Source: Leucobacter musarum subsp. musarum
GTDB taxonomy: Bacteria; Actinomycetota; Actinomycetes; Actinomycetales; Microbacteriaceae
Length of the DNA stretch: 64,000 bases
Direction of reading: 5' to 3'
NCBI RefSeq assembly: GCF_001273845.1
Contig: NZ_JHBW01000089.1
Span: 59,862-123,861 of the forward strand
Below the pieces are notes generated by a model. It saw only the letters and a list, made by a program, of their open reading frames with translations. It was not told the origin of the DNA and did not search any database. The position numbers were made by a program, and so were the translations under genes. Within the stretch, counting starts at the first letter, position 1. Each line of letters starts with the position of its first letter. Of the stretch, positions 19,086 to 27,627 are shown in pieces.

Positions 19086-20000
19086 ATGAGCGAGCGTATG
19101 AGCGATCGTGTGCGTGTTCGGGGGAGCGTCGTGCGCGATCTTGGGGTGAACAGCTGGGTCTGGACCTCGCCACTGAACGATGACTCACTGGTTGCCATCG
19201 CCGAACGGGCCCTCGGGATCGGGTACACACTGCTCGAGCTGCCGGTCGAGCGTCTCGGCGACTGGGATCCGGCGCTCGCCGCCGAACGGCTCAGCACGCT
19301 CGGCATGGGGGCACGGGTCGTCGGCGCAATGGGGGAGGGGCGCGACCTGCTCGATACTGCCCACCGCGCGCACACCCAGGCATACCTGCGGCACTGCGTC
19401 GACGTCGCTGTCGCAGTGGGGTCTCCGACCGTCGCTGGGCCATTCACCGCGCGCACCGGGCGAGTGTGGCGCATGGACGCCGCCGAGCGTGCGACGGCGA
19501 TTGCGTCGCTGCGCGAGGCGATCCTGCCCGTTGCCGCCTACGCCGCCGCGCGCGGCGTCACGCTCGCCATCGAGCCGCTGAACCGATATGAGACGAGCCT
19601 GATCAACACGGTGGATCAGGCGCTCGACGCGCTCGCGCCACTGCTCGGTGCGGGTTCGGGCGTTGGCCTCGCGCTCGACGCGTACCACCTGAACATCGAG
19701 GAGCGGTCGCCCGCGGCGGCGATCCAGGCCGCGGGGGAGCACGTCGCCGTCGTGCAGGTCTGCGGTTCCGACCGCGGGCCCGCCGGCCCCGACCACACCG
19801 ACTGGGATGCGTTCTTCGATGCCCTCGACGACATCGGCTACGCCGGCCCGCTCACCCTCGAAAGTTTCACGGGAAACAACGACACCATCGCGACGGCGGC
19901 CTCGATCTGGCGGCCGCTCGCCGAATCGCAAGACGAACTTGCCCGCATCACCTACGATTTTCTGACCGACCACCAGCTGCGAAGGAGCGGCCGATCATGA
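19086..20000 (+). CDS. Sugar phosphate isomerase/epimerase (TIM-barrel), first
   Basis: 304 residues of the xylose-isomerase-like TIM barrel. Metal-ligand segments are visible: LAIEPLNRYETSLINT near 158-173 with the conserved Glu, LALDAYHLNIEE near 195-206 (Asp/His), and LTLESFTGNN near 257 (Glu). These resemble D-tagatose/D-psicose 3-epimerases. Start at ATG 19086; ATG 19098 is also possible. It overlaps the second isomerase gene by ATGA. Together with the upstream dehydrogenase it suggests conversion of a keto-sugar or inositol derivative. Confidence 0.85.
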   Translation: MSERMSDRVRVRGSVVRDLGVNSWVWTSPLNDDSLVAIAERALGIGYTLLELPVERLGDWDPALAAERLSTLGMGARVVGAMGEGRDLLDTAHRAHTQAYLRHCVDVAVAVGSPTVAGPFTARTGRVWRMDAAERATAIASLREAILPVAAYAAARGVTLAIEPLNRYETSLINTVDQALDALAPLLGAGSGVGLALDAYHLNIEERSPAAAIQAAGEHVAVVQVCGSDRGPAGPDHTDWDAFFDALDDIGYAGPLTLESFTGNNDTIATAASIWRPLAESQDELARITYDFLTDHQLRRSGRS

Positions 20001-21013
20001 CGCACGAAGCATCGCACCCCGTCACCCTGTTTACCGGACAGTGGGCCGACCTGCCGTTCGAGGAGGTGGCCCGCCTCGCCGCCGAGTGGGGCTACGACGG
20101 CCTCGAGATCGCGGCGTCGGGCGACCACCTCGACCTGCAGCGCGCCGACGAAGACGACACGTATCTGCAGTCGCGACTCGACGTGCTCGACCGCTACGGC
20201 CTCAAGGTCTGGGCGATCTCGAACCACCTCGCCGGCCAGGCGGTCTGCGACGACCCGATCGACTTTCGGCACCAGGCCATCGTGCGCCCCTACGTGTGGG
20301 GCGACGGTGACCCCGAGGGCGTGCGCCAGCGCGCCGCCGCAGACATGCAGCGCGCCGCACGCGTCGCCCGCAAGCTCGGCGCCGACGTCGTGACGGGCTT
20401 CACCGGGTCGAAGATTTGGCCGTATGTGGCGATGTTTCCGCCCGTGCCGGCTTCGGTGATCGACGAGGGATACGCCGATTTCGCTCGGCGCTGGAAGCCC
20501 ATCCTCGACGTCTTCGCAAACGAAGGCGTGCGCTACGCCCACGAAGTGCACCCGTCTGAGATCGCCTACGACTACTGGACGACGGTGCGCGCGCTCGAAG
20601 CGATCGACCACCACCCGGCGTTCGGGTTGAACTGGGACCCGAGCCACCTCGTCTGGCAGGGCATCGACCCGATCGGATTCATCGTCGACTTCGCCGACCG
20701 CATCTGCCACGTCGACTGCAAAGACACGCGCCTGCGCCCGCCGACCGGGCGATCCGGCATTCTCGGATCGCACCTGCCCTGGGGCGACCCGCGCCGCGGT
20801 TGGGACTTCGTATCGACCGGGCACGGCGACACGCACTGGGAAGACGCCTTCCGTGCGCTCGGCAGCATCGGCTACGACGGCCCCATCTCGATCGAATGGG
20901 AAGACGCCGGCATGGATCGCCTGCACGGCGCCGCCGAGGCAGTGACCCGCATCCGCTCGCTGCTGTGGCAGCGCCCCACGGCGTCGTTCGACGCAGCGTT
21001 CTCCAACCAGTAG
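19997..21013 (+). CDS. Sugar phosphate isomerase/epimerase (TIM-barrel), second
   Basis: 338 residues of the same superfamily but a different branch. Landmarks: WGYDGLEIAASGDHLDL near 31-47, VRYAHEVHPSEIAYD near 176-190, FGLNWDPSHLVWQG near 209-222, HVDCKDTRL near 239, and ISIEWEDAGMD near 299. These carry the usual Glu/Asp/His metal ligands. It starts within the stop of the preceding gene (ATGA), with GAAGGAG upstream. It probably acts in the same pathway; the exact reaction is not readable. Confidence 0.87.
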   Translation: MTHEASHPVTLFTGQWADLPFEEVARLAAEWGYDGLEIAASGDHLDLQRADEDDTYLQSRLDVLDRYGLKVWAISNHLAGQAVCDDPIDFRHQAIVRPYVWGDGDPEGVRQRAAADMQRAARVARKLGADVVTGFTGSKIWPYVAMFPPVPASVIDEGYADFARRWKPILDVFANEGVRYAHEVHPSEIAYDYWTTVRALEAIDHHPAFGLNWDPSHLVWQGIDPIGFIVDFADRICHVDCKDTRLRPPTGRSGILGSHLPWGDPRRGWDFVSTGHGDTHWEDAFRALGSIGYDGPISIEWEDAGMDRLHGAAEAVTRIRSLLWQRPTASFDAAFSNQ

Positions 21014-21040
21014 CGCTGCGCTGCTCTGCCGCGTTTTCTT

Positions 21041-21104
21041 GCGATCGGGGTCACTTTGGGCGGGTGTTGTCGGCATCGCACCCTCCCAAAGTGACGCCGA
21101 TCCC
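21041..21104. repeat. 64-bp intergenic palindrome, family A copy 2
   Basis: Arms at 21043-21066 and 21079-21102 pair at 22 of 24 positions. It aligns gap-free over 64 bp with 11401-11464; stem changes TTTTGG/CCAAAA versus TTTGGG/CCCAAA compensate. Lies between the isomerase and RNA methyltransferase genes. Confidence 0.75.
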
Positions 21105-21169
21105 AGTTGCGGCGGGTCGCGACGAGGCTGAGGGGCGGATCACCGGCCGCCGCGTGGGAGAATCGTCGG

Positions 21170-21829
21170 GTGAGTGACGCAGCGCCCGAGACGACCCCAA
21201 CCGCCGAGCGCTCGACCTCCGGGGTCGGGCCCTGGCCCGGCGGACGGGAGGCGTGGCCGACCGAGGAGTTCTACGACACCGAGCTGCTCGAGCACGGCGA
21301 TACCCGCAACGTCGTCGACCGCTACCGGTACTGGCGCATGGAAGCAATCGTCGCCGATCTCGATGAGCACCGGCACCCGTTTCACGTCGCCATCGAGAAC
21401 TGGCAGCACGACATGAACATCGGGTCGATCGTGCGCAGCGCGAACGCGTTCGCCGCCGACACCGTGCACATCGTCGGGCGTCGCCGCTGGAACAAGCGCG
21501 GCGCGATGGTGACCGACCGCTACCAGCACGTCGAGCACCGGGAAGACGTCTCGGCGCTCGTCGAGTGGGCCCGCGCCGAAGGGGTACCGATCATCGCGAT
21601 CGACAACGTGCCCGGCTGCGTGCCGATGGAGACGTTCGACTGGCCCGAACGATGCGTCATGCTGTTCGGTCAGGAGGGCCCGGGGCTCACCGCCGAGGCG
21701 ATCGCCGCTTCCGAAGCCGTGGTCGAGATTTCGCAGTACGGGTCGACACGCTCGATCAACGCGTCCGCCGCCGCCGCGGTGGCGATGTACAGCTGGGTGC
21801 AGCAGCACTCGCCCCTGCGCCCGCGCTAA
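21170..21829 (+). CDS. SpoU/TrmH family RNA 2'-O-methyltransferase
   Basis: 219 residues from GTG 21170, which has GTGGGAG upstream. The three SpoU motifs are present: NIGSIVRSANAFAADTVHIVG (about 82-102; motif 1 with the catalytic Arg), LFGQEGPGLTAEAI (motif 2) and QYGSTRSINASAAAAVAMY (motif 3, SAM-binding knot). It methylates ribose in tRNA or rRNA; the site is not known. It stands apart from the sugar genes and is probably a housekeeping gene. Confidence 0.88.
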   Translation: MSDAAPETTPTAERSTSGVGPWPGGREAWPTEEFYDTELLEHGDTRNVVDRYRYWRMEAIVADLDEHRHPFHVAIENWQHDMNIGSIVRSANAFAADTVHIVGRRRWNKRGAMVTDRYQHVEHREDVSALVEWARAEGVPIIAIDNVPGCVPMETFDWPERCVMLFGQEGPGLTAEAIAASEAVVEISQYGSTRSINASAAAAVAMYSWVQQHSPLRPR

Positions 21830-21867
21830 CCGAGCCCGACGCGCACCCCGCGCCCATCCACAGCTCG

Positions 21868-21936
21868 CGAACGCACCACTTTTGCGCGAGAGTGCGCATC
21901 ATTGACCGGTGCTCTCGCGCAATAGTGGTGCGCTCG
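21868..21936. repeat. 69-bp intergenic palindrome, family B copy 1
   Basis: 28-base arms pairing at 24 of 28 positions, between converging genes. It is the same length as 28454-28522 and 39125-39193 and shares the ends CGA...CGCACC and GGTGCGCTCG. Confidence 0.75.
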
Positions 21937-21986
21937 AGGGAGAAGCAGGAGGCCCGCCGAGCCCCGAGCCCCGAGACCCCCAACCC

Positions 21987-22712
21987 CTAGTTCCTGAAGA
22001 TCTGCGAGATCTCGCCGAGGCTGCCCACGAGGTGCGACTCGAGCAGCGAGCGCGCGGTCGTAAGGTCGAACTGTTCGACGGCGCGCGCGATCTCGCGGTG
22101 CTGCTCGATCGCCGTGCAGCGGCGCGACGGCACGGCCGAGAACATCGCGATGCCGATGCGCAGCTGCCGGTCGTGGATGGAGTTGTAGAGCTGTGCGAAC
22201 TCGGTGTTGCCGGTGGCTTGTACGAGGGTCCAGTGGAATTCTTTGTCGGTGATGACCATATCGACGACGCGCTCGGGGTCATCGTCGTAGATTGCCTGCT
22301 GCTCGTCGATCAAACGGTTGAGGCGATCCACGATCGGCACTCGGTGCTCGCAGACCCACTGCACGCCGTACCCCTCGAGCACAACGCGGGTCTGGGCCTG
22401 CTCCTGGATCGCGCGCAGCGTGATCTCGGGCACGACCGCGCCGCGGTGGGGGATCAGGGTGAGGAGCTGTTCGGACTGGAGACGGGAGAACGCCTCCCGG
22501 ACCGGAGTCCGGGAGACGCCCGTCGCCACGGCGACCTCGTTCTCGGTGATGACCGATTGCGGGGCCAGCACCAGGGTGATGATGAGGTTCTTCAGATACC
22601 CGTAGGCGTAGTCTGCGGCTTTGACCCCGGGCGGACGCACGCCCGGCGGCAGCGGCGTCTTCGCCGACCAGCCGCCGAACCGGGCGTGAGAAACATCCGG
22701 GATCTGCTGCAT
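21987..22712 (-). CDS. GntR family transcriptional regulator (FCD domain)
   Basis: 241 residues. Winged helix near residues 33-90 (ENEVAVATGVSRTPVREAFSRL is the recognition region, split here at VATGVSRTPVREAF). An all-helical FCD effector domain (about 100-235) shows the conserved DKEFHWTLVQATGN metal/ligand segment. Third gene of a minus-strand operon after the RraA-like and amidase genes. The FCD class usually senses organic acids or amino acids. Two FadR-like operator boxes at 24292-24312 sit upstream of the operon and of the divergent transporter. Confidence 0.88.
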   Translation of the reverse strand: MQQIPDVSHARFGGWSAKTPLPPGVRPPGVKAADYAYGYLKNLIITLVLAPQSVITENEVAVATGVSRTPVREAFSRLQSEQLLTLIPHRGAVVPEITLRAIQEQAQTRVVLEGYGVQWVCEHRVPIVDRLNRLIDEQQAIYDDDPERVVDMVITDKEFHWTLVQATGNTEFAQLYNSIHDRQLRIGIAMFSAVPSRRCTAIEQHREIARAVEQFDLTTARSLLESHLVGSLGEISQIFRN

Positions 22713-22726
22713 GGGTTGATCGTAGC

Positions 22727-23530
22727 TCAGGCCCGGGGGCTGACGTCGAAGCGTCGATTATCTAAGCACGGATTGGTGGTGCGGACCTGTGCGATGCGTT
22801 CGGAGCTGACGACCGCGGTGGCGAACGCATCGGCCTCTTCGCCCACCGAGGCCCGGGTGATCCCGAGCGGATCGATGACCTGGCTCTGCCCGGTGCAGTG
22901 GGGCCCGGTCTGCCCTGCGGCGGCGATGTACGTCGTGTTCTCGATCGCTCGCGCCCGCAGCAGGGATTCCCAGTGGAACTCCTTCATTGGCCCGACGGCC
23001 CAGGCGGCCGGGTACACGATGACATCCGCACCGTGGTCGACGAGCCAGCGCGCGATCTCGGGGAACCGGAGGTCGTAGCAGGTGGCCGCGCCGACGGTGA
23101 TGCCGTTGACCTCGAAGGTGAGCGGTTCGGCGGCTGCGGCCGCGGTCACTGAGTCCGATTCGCGGTAGCCGAATGCGTCGTACAGGTGGATCTTGCGGTA
23201 GTAGCCCGCGAGAGCACCCGACGGGTCGATGTGCACGAGGGTGTTGTACGGGTGCGCACCCTCGTTGGTTTCGGTGAATCCGGCGACGACGTGGGTGCCG
23301 GATCGCTCAGCCGCTCCCTGCAGCGCGGTCAAGAAGGGGCCGTCGAGCGCTTCGGAGTGGGTCTGACCTGGAAACTCTTTCGCCGAGTCCGAGTACATGG
23401 CGTTCTCGGGGATCACGACGAGGTCGGAGGTCGGCCCGGCCTGCTCGATGAGCGAGACGGCGAGCGCGCGGTTGCGCTCGATGTCGGGGGTCGCGGCGAA
23501 CTGGGCGACGGTGAGGCGGAACTCGCTCAT
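22727..23530 (-). CDS. Carbon-nitrogen hydrolase (nitrilase superfamily), paralogue 1
   Basis: 267 residues with the complete nitrilase triad: Glu42 in VIPENAMY, Lys113 in YRKIHLYD and Cys151 in ATCYDLRFPE. Members hydrolyse amides or N-carbamoyl groups to acid and ammonia. It shares the hallmark KIHLYDAF-ESD with two other copies at 29550 and 36915. ATG 23530 overlaps the stop of the upstream gene (TGATG), so it is coupled to the RraA-like protein. A GTG 15 codons further up lies inside that gene and is less likely. Confidence 0.9.
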   Translation of the reverse strand: MSEFRLTVAQFAATPDIERNRALAVSLIEQAGPTSDLVVIPENAMYSDSAKEFPGQTHSEALDGPFLTALQGAAERSGTHVVAGFTETNEGAHPYNTLVHIDPSGALAGYYRKIHLYDAFGYRESDSVTAAAAAEPLTFEVNGITVGAATCYDLRFPEIARWLVDHGADVIVYPAAWAVGPMKEFHWESLLRARAIENTTYIAAAGQTGPHCTGQSQVIDPLGITRASVGEEADAFATAVVSSERIAQVRTTNPCLDNRRFDVSPRA

Positions 23531-24189
23531 CAGGCGGCCCCGCTCGTCTCGAAGTACTTCGCGGCGCCGCTCCACTCGGAGAGCTTCTTGCCGGCGACGA
23601 TCTCATCCTTTTTGGCGGGCTCGGCGCCCTCCTTGCCGCGCAGATCGGCGACGACGTCATCGATCTCGGCTTCGGTGAGCACGGCGATGCCGTCGGAGTC
23701 GGCGAAAATCGCGTCGCCAGGCGTGATGACGACGCCGCCGACGGTGATCGGCACGTTGATCGCGCCCTCGATGCCGAGGATGCGGGTGGTGCGTGCCGAG
23801 ACGCCGCGCGAGTAGACGGGGAGCCCGAGTTCGAGCACCTCGTCGAAGTCGTTCATCGCGCCCGAGAGGATGACGCCTTCGGCGCCGCGCGTCTTGGAGG
23901 TGAACGCGACCATGCCGCCGAAGCTGGAGCGGTCGTCACCCGACTGCTCGACGACGAGTACGTCGCCGGGGCGCAGATGATCGGCGGCGACGTGCAGCGC
24001 GGTGGAGTCCATGTGGGGGAGACGCACGGTGACCGCGGTGCCGGCGAACTGGATCGGGCGGCGGTTCGGGGTGAGACCGCGCACGAACCCGAAATCGCGC
24101 AGGTGACCGAGTGTTGACGTTTGCACGGTGAGGAGCGACTTGCGGCGCTCCTCGGAGATCTGGGTGGGCATGGGGAGGAATTCGAACAC
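23530..24189 (-). CDS. RraA-like/HMG-CHA aldolase family protein
   Basis: 219 residues from GTG 24189, which has GGAAAGG upstream; ATG 24171 is an alternative. The RraA fold signature is visible: GDVLVVEQSGDDRSSFGGMVAF and the following KTRGAEGVILSGAMNDFDEV (Gly-rich loop with conserved Arg/Asp), then VGGVVITPGDAIFADSDG, whose Asp binds Mg. The family includes 4-hydroxy-4-methyl-2-oxoglutarate/oxaloacetate-type aldolases as well as RNase E inhibitors. In this catabolic operon an aldolase/decarboxylase role is more likely. Followed by an amidase and a GntR gene. Confidence 0.82.
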   Translation of the reverse strand: MFEFLPMPTQISEERRKSLLTVQTSTLGHLRDFGFVRGLTPNRRPIQFAGTAVTVRLPHMDSTALHVAADHLRPGDVLVVEQSGDDRSSFGGMVAFTSKTRGAEGVILSGAMNDFDEVLELGLPVYSRGVSARTTRILGIEGAINVPITVGGVVITPGDAIFADSDGIAVLTEAEIDDVVADLRGKEGAEPAKKDEIVAGKKLSEWSGAAKYFETSGAA

Positions 24190-24291
24190 GGCGTCGTGCC
24201 TTTCCGGTGGCGGCTTCCGCGAGGAGTCGCACACCTCAATGTGTGGATCTTCGAGTGGATCGTGCAGGGCGGACCAGGCTCATCGCACGGA

Positions 24292-24312
24292 TTGTGTACG
24301 TGTTGTATACAC
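24292..24312. promoter_or_regulatory. Tandem GntR(FCD)-type operator boxes
   Basis: TTGTGTACGT at 24292 and TTGTATACAC at 24303, both fitting the FadR-like TNGTNNNACNA pattern and spaced 11 bp (one helical turn). They lie between the divergent RraA-like and PotD-like genes, so one regulator could control both. Confidence 0.5.
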
Positions 24313-24449
24313 GTGCCATGCACCGTAGCAACGAAACTTCGGAAAAGAAACCCCGCCTTCGAAAACGATTGATAAAAGTGCAGATCAGGTGGGTGTAAAT
24401 GGCTTTCAAGAGCGTGAGTGGGCCAAAGTAACATTTCTGAAATCGACCC

Positions 24450-24478
24450 TTGCGCGATCCCGAACCGCCCCGTATCGT
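24450..24478 (+). promoter_or_regulatory. Predicted promoter of the polyamine-type ABC operon
   Basis: TTGCGC (24450-24455), 17-bp spacer, TATCGT (24473-24478), 56 bp before the start codon. A moderate match to the housekeeping consensus. Confidence 0.35.
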
Positions 24479-24534
24479 CGCTCTCGACCAGGCTCGTTGA
24501 CATGGGTGTGAGTGAACTTCAAAGGAGAAGCACC

Positions 24535-25602
24535 ATGTCAGTGAAGACCAAGATCGGCGTGTCCGCCGTGATGATTTCCGCCCTCGCGCTCTCTGCGTGC
24601 AGTGGCGCCTCGGGCGGCTCGGGCTCGTCGAACCCCGACGCCGTCGAGGTGAACGTGCTCGGCTACGCCGCGCTCTTCGACGATCAGTACACCGCCGCGG
24701 TCGTCGACAAGTTCAACGCGTCGCAAGACGATGTGGTCGTGAACTTCGTGCCCGCGCAGAACAGCGCAGAGATGCTCGGCAAGCTGCGCAGCGAAGCGTC
24801 GAGCCCCACGGTCGACCTCGCGATCATGGACGCCTCGGTGGCGCACACCGGGAACCAGGAGGGGCTGTTCGCGAAGGTGAGCGAGGCCGACGTGCCGAAC
24901 CTGGCGAACGTCGTCGAGCTCGGGCAGAACGCCGACGGCTTCGGCCCCGCAGTCACGTTCGACAACCTCGTCGTGCTCTACAACACCGAAGCGGTGAAGA
25001 CCCCGCCGAAGGGCATCGCCGACCTGTGGGATGCCCCCGAGAACTCGGTGTCGATCCCGGCTCCGCCGGACATTCAGGGCCACACGCTCACCGCCTTGAC
25101 GGCGAACAACCTCGGCGTCGACTACAAAGACACGATCGAGCCCGCGATCAAGAAGCTCGCCGAGCTCGCCCCGCTCGTGAACACGTGGGAGCCCGTGCCC
25201 GACGTCTACCAGCCCGTGATCTCCGGCACATCGCAGTACGGCGTCGGCTGGAACGCCCGCGCCCAGTACTTCGCCGATGACTCAGACGGCGCGATGGGCG
25301 TCGTGCAGCCCGATGACGGCATCGGCTTCCAGATCAACACCATCAACCTCGTCGAGGGCACCGAAAAGACCGAAGCCGCGCAGCAGTTCATGGACTACGC
25401 GCTCTCGAAGGAGGCGCAGGAGTCGTTCGCCGAAGCGCTGTTCTACGCACCGGTGGTGTCTGATGCTGAGATCCCCGAAGCCGTGAAGGATCGCGTCGCC
25501 GATTCCGCCGACCCGAACATCGTCGACATCGACTGGATCTGGCTCGCCGACCAGCGCGACGCCTGGACCGAGCAGTGGCGACGCAGCGTGATCGGAGGCT
25601 GA
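24535..25602 (+). CDS. Polyamine-type ABC transporter substrate-binding lipoprotein (PotD/PotF-like)
   Basis: 355 residues from ATG 24535 with AAAGGAG upstream. Lipoprotein signal ends ALALSACSG (Cys near 22). The mature protein is a type II solute-binding fold: VTFDNLVVLYNTEAVKTPP near 139-157, the VGWNARAQYFADDSDGAMGVVQPDDG region forming the ligand cleft, and a C-terminal AQQFMDYALSKEAQE segment. With a PotA-like ATPase and two PotB/PotC-like permeases downstream it forms a complete importer. Ligands of this class are polyamines, opines, iron or other small amines; the exact one is unknown. Confidence 0.85.
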   Translation: MSVKTKIGVSAVMISALALSACSGASGGSGSSNPDAVEVNVLGYAALFDDQYTAAVVDKFNASQDDVVVNFVPAQNSAEMLGKLRSEASSPTVDLAIMDASVAHTGNQEGLFAKVSEADVPNLANVVELGQNADGFGPAVTFDNLVVLYNTEAVKTPPKGIADLWDAPENSVSIPAPPDIQGHTLTALTANNLGVDYKDTIEPAIKKLAELAPLVNTWEPVPDVYQPVISGTSQYGVGWNARAQYFADDSDGAMGVVQPDDGIGFQINTINLVEGTEKTEAAQQFMDYALSKEAQESFAEALFYAPVVSDAEIPEAVKDRVADSADPNIVDIDWIWLADQRDAWTEQWRRSVIGG

Positions 25603-25604
25603 GC

Positions 25605-26705
25605 ATGACGGAGCAGCTCGACCCCGAGTACCTGTCGATCCGCAACCTGCAGAAGACTTACCCGAAGACGACCGCGCCCGCGGTCAACGACGTGAACCTC
25701 GATGTGCAGCAGGGCGACCTCGTTGCCCTGCTGGGCCCCTCGGGGTGCGGCAAGACGACGACGCTGCGCATGGTCGCCGGTCTGCTCGAACCGACGTCGG
25801 GGCAGATCTTCGTGAACGGCAAGGATGTCGTGTCGACCCCGGTGCACAAGCGCGGCATGGGCATGGTGTTCCAGTCGTACGCGCTCTTTCCGCACCTCAC
25901 GGTGCAGGAGAACGTCGCGTTCGGCCTGCAGATGCACAAGGTGCCGCGTGCGCAGATCGGCCCGCGCACCGAGGAGGCGCTTGAAAAGGTGCAACTTGGG
26001 CACTTGAAAGCGCGCAAGCCGGCTGAGCTCTCGGGCGGTCAGCAGCAGCGCGTCGCGCTCGCACGCGCCCTCGTGATCCACCCGACGCTGCTGCTGCTCG
26101 ACGAGCCGCTCTCGAACCTCGACGCGAAGCTGCGCGAGGCGATGCGGCGCGAGATTCGCGGCATCCAGCAGGAGTCGGGCACGACGACGCTGTTCGTCAC
26201 GCACGATCAAGACGAGGCGCTTGACATGGCGGATCGCATCGCGATTCTCAACAACGGCGTCATCGAGCAGTACGACCGGCCGACAGCCATCTACGAGAGC
26301 CCCGCGACGAAGTTCGTGGCGAACTTCGTCGGCAAGGCGAACTTTCTCGACGTGGGGTCGATATCGGGCAGCTCGGGTGGCGCGTACCAGGTGCAGTCGG
26401 AACTGTTCGGGAGCTTTGCAGTGGCCGGTGCGCCGGGCATCGACGGAGCGGCCTCGCTCGTGGTGCGGCCGCACCGGGTGTCGGTCGCGGCGAGTGACGC
26501 GCAGGCTGGATCGCTGCCCACCGCGCGGGCCCGCGTCGTGGCGTCGAGCTACACCGGCAACGTGCGCAGTTATGACCTGCACCTCGACAGCGGCCAGGTC
26601 ATGCGCGCCGACAAGCTGAGCACGGCCCACGACGAGCTGCGGATCGGGGACGAGGCGTACGTGTCGTTCGAACCGAGCGACGCGCACCTCGTGCCGGAAG
26701 GGTGA
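25605..26705 (+). CDS. ABC transporter ATP-binding protein (PotA-like)
   Basis: 366 residues from ATG 25605, two bases after the binding-protein stop, with GGAGGC upstream. Walker A GPSGCGKTT at 44-52, Q-loop QSYALFPHLTVQENVAFGL, signature LSGGQQQRVALARAL, Walker B LLLDEPLSNLD and the switch His in FVTHDQDEAL. A C-terminal TOBE domain (about 265-360, VVRPHRVSV) is typical of PotA/CysA-type ATPases. Powers uptake with the next two permeases. Confidence 0.92.
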   Translation: MTEQLDPEYLSIRNLQKTYPKTTAPAVNDVNLDVQQGDLVALLGPSGCGKTTTLRMVAGLLEPTSGQIFVNGKDVVSTPVHKRGMGMVFQSYALFPHLTVQENVAFGLQMHKVPRAQIGPRTEEALEKVQLGHLKARKPAELSGGQQQRVALARALVIHPTLLLLDEPLSNLDAKLREAMRREIRGIQQESGTTTLFVTHDQDEALDMADRIAILNNGVIEQYDRPTAIYESPATKFVANFVGKANFLDVGSISGSSGGAYQVQSELFGSFAVAGAPGIDGAASLVVRPHRVSVAASDAQAGSLPTARARVVASSYTGNVRSYDLHLDSGQVMRADKLSTAHDELRIGDEAYVSFEPSDAHLVPEG

Positions 26706-26715
26706 GGGGGACGCT

Positions 26716-27621
26716 ATGACGGCCACGCACACCAACACGGAGTTCATCAGCATCGGCATGAAGTCGAACCGGGCTCGCAACCGCTCGCGGTGGTCGGCCT
26801 ACGGGCTGGTGATCCCGGGCATCATCGGCCTGTTCGTCAGCTTCCTGCTGCCGCTCTTCGTGATGATCCGCATGTCGCTGAACGAGAACGGTTCGGGTGG
26901 GCAACTCATCGAGACGCTCACCGCCGCCTCGTACGGCGACGCGCTCTCCGACCCCTTCTACTGGAAGGTGATCGGCAACACGCTGCTGCTCGGTCTCGTC
27001 TGCGGGCTCGGCGCCGTGGTGCTCTCGTACCCGATCGCGCTTTTCTTGACGCGCACGACGTCGAAGTGGAAGGGGGTGCTGATGGCGCTCGCCATCGCGC
27101 CGCTGCTCACCTCGGCGGTTGCTCGTACGTTCGGGTGGATGGCGCTGCTCGGTGACCAGGGGGTGATCAACGCAGCGCTGCAGAACTTCGGGCTGATCAC
27201 GGCCCCGCTGCGGCTGAGCAACAACTTCCTGGGTACGGCGATCGCGCTCGTCGAGATCCTGATGCCGTACGCGATTCTCGCAATGATCTCGGGCTTCGGG
27301 CGCATCAACGCCTCGCTCGAAGAGGCTGCGGGATCGCTCGGTGCGTCGAAGGCGAAAGTGTTCTTCCGGGTCACGCTGCCGCTCTCACTGCCCGGCGTCT
27401 TCACGGGGTTCCTGCTCGTGTTCGTGCTCGCGGTGAGCTCGTTCGTGACGCCGAAGCTGTTGGGCGGCGGCCGCGTGTTCATCCTCGCGACCGAGGTCTA
27501 CAGCGAGGCGACACAGACGCTCAACTGGCCGCTCGCGTCGGCGCTGTCGGTCATTCTGCTCGTGGTGTTCGGCGCGATTGTCGCCGTGTACCAGCGCCTG
27601 ATCAAGCGATTCGAAGGGTGA
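26716..27621 (+). CDS. ABC transporter permease (PotB-like)
   Basis: 301 residues with six hydrophobic helices after a 28-residue cytoplasmic start. The coupling EAA loop is clear near 209-235: LEEAAGSLGASKAKVFFRV followed by TLPLSLPG. Pairs with the following PotC-like protein. Starts 10 bp after the ATPase stop, with GTGAGGGGG upstream. Confidence 0.9.
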   Translation: MTATHTNTEFISIGMKSNRARNRSRWSAYGLVIPGIIGLFVSFLLPLFVMIRMSLNENGSGGQLIETLTAASYGDALSDPFYWKVIGNTLLLGLVCGLGAVVLSYPIALFLTRTTSKWKGVLMALAIAPLLTSAVARTFGWMALLGDQGVINAALQNFGLITAPLRLSNNFLGTAIALVEILMPYAILAMISGFGRINASLEEAAGSLGASKAKVFFRVTLPLSLPGVFTGFLLVFVLAVSSFVTPKLLGGGRVFILATEVYSEATQTLNWPLASALSVILLVVFGAIVAVYQRLIKRFEG

Positions 27622-27627
27622 TGCGCC

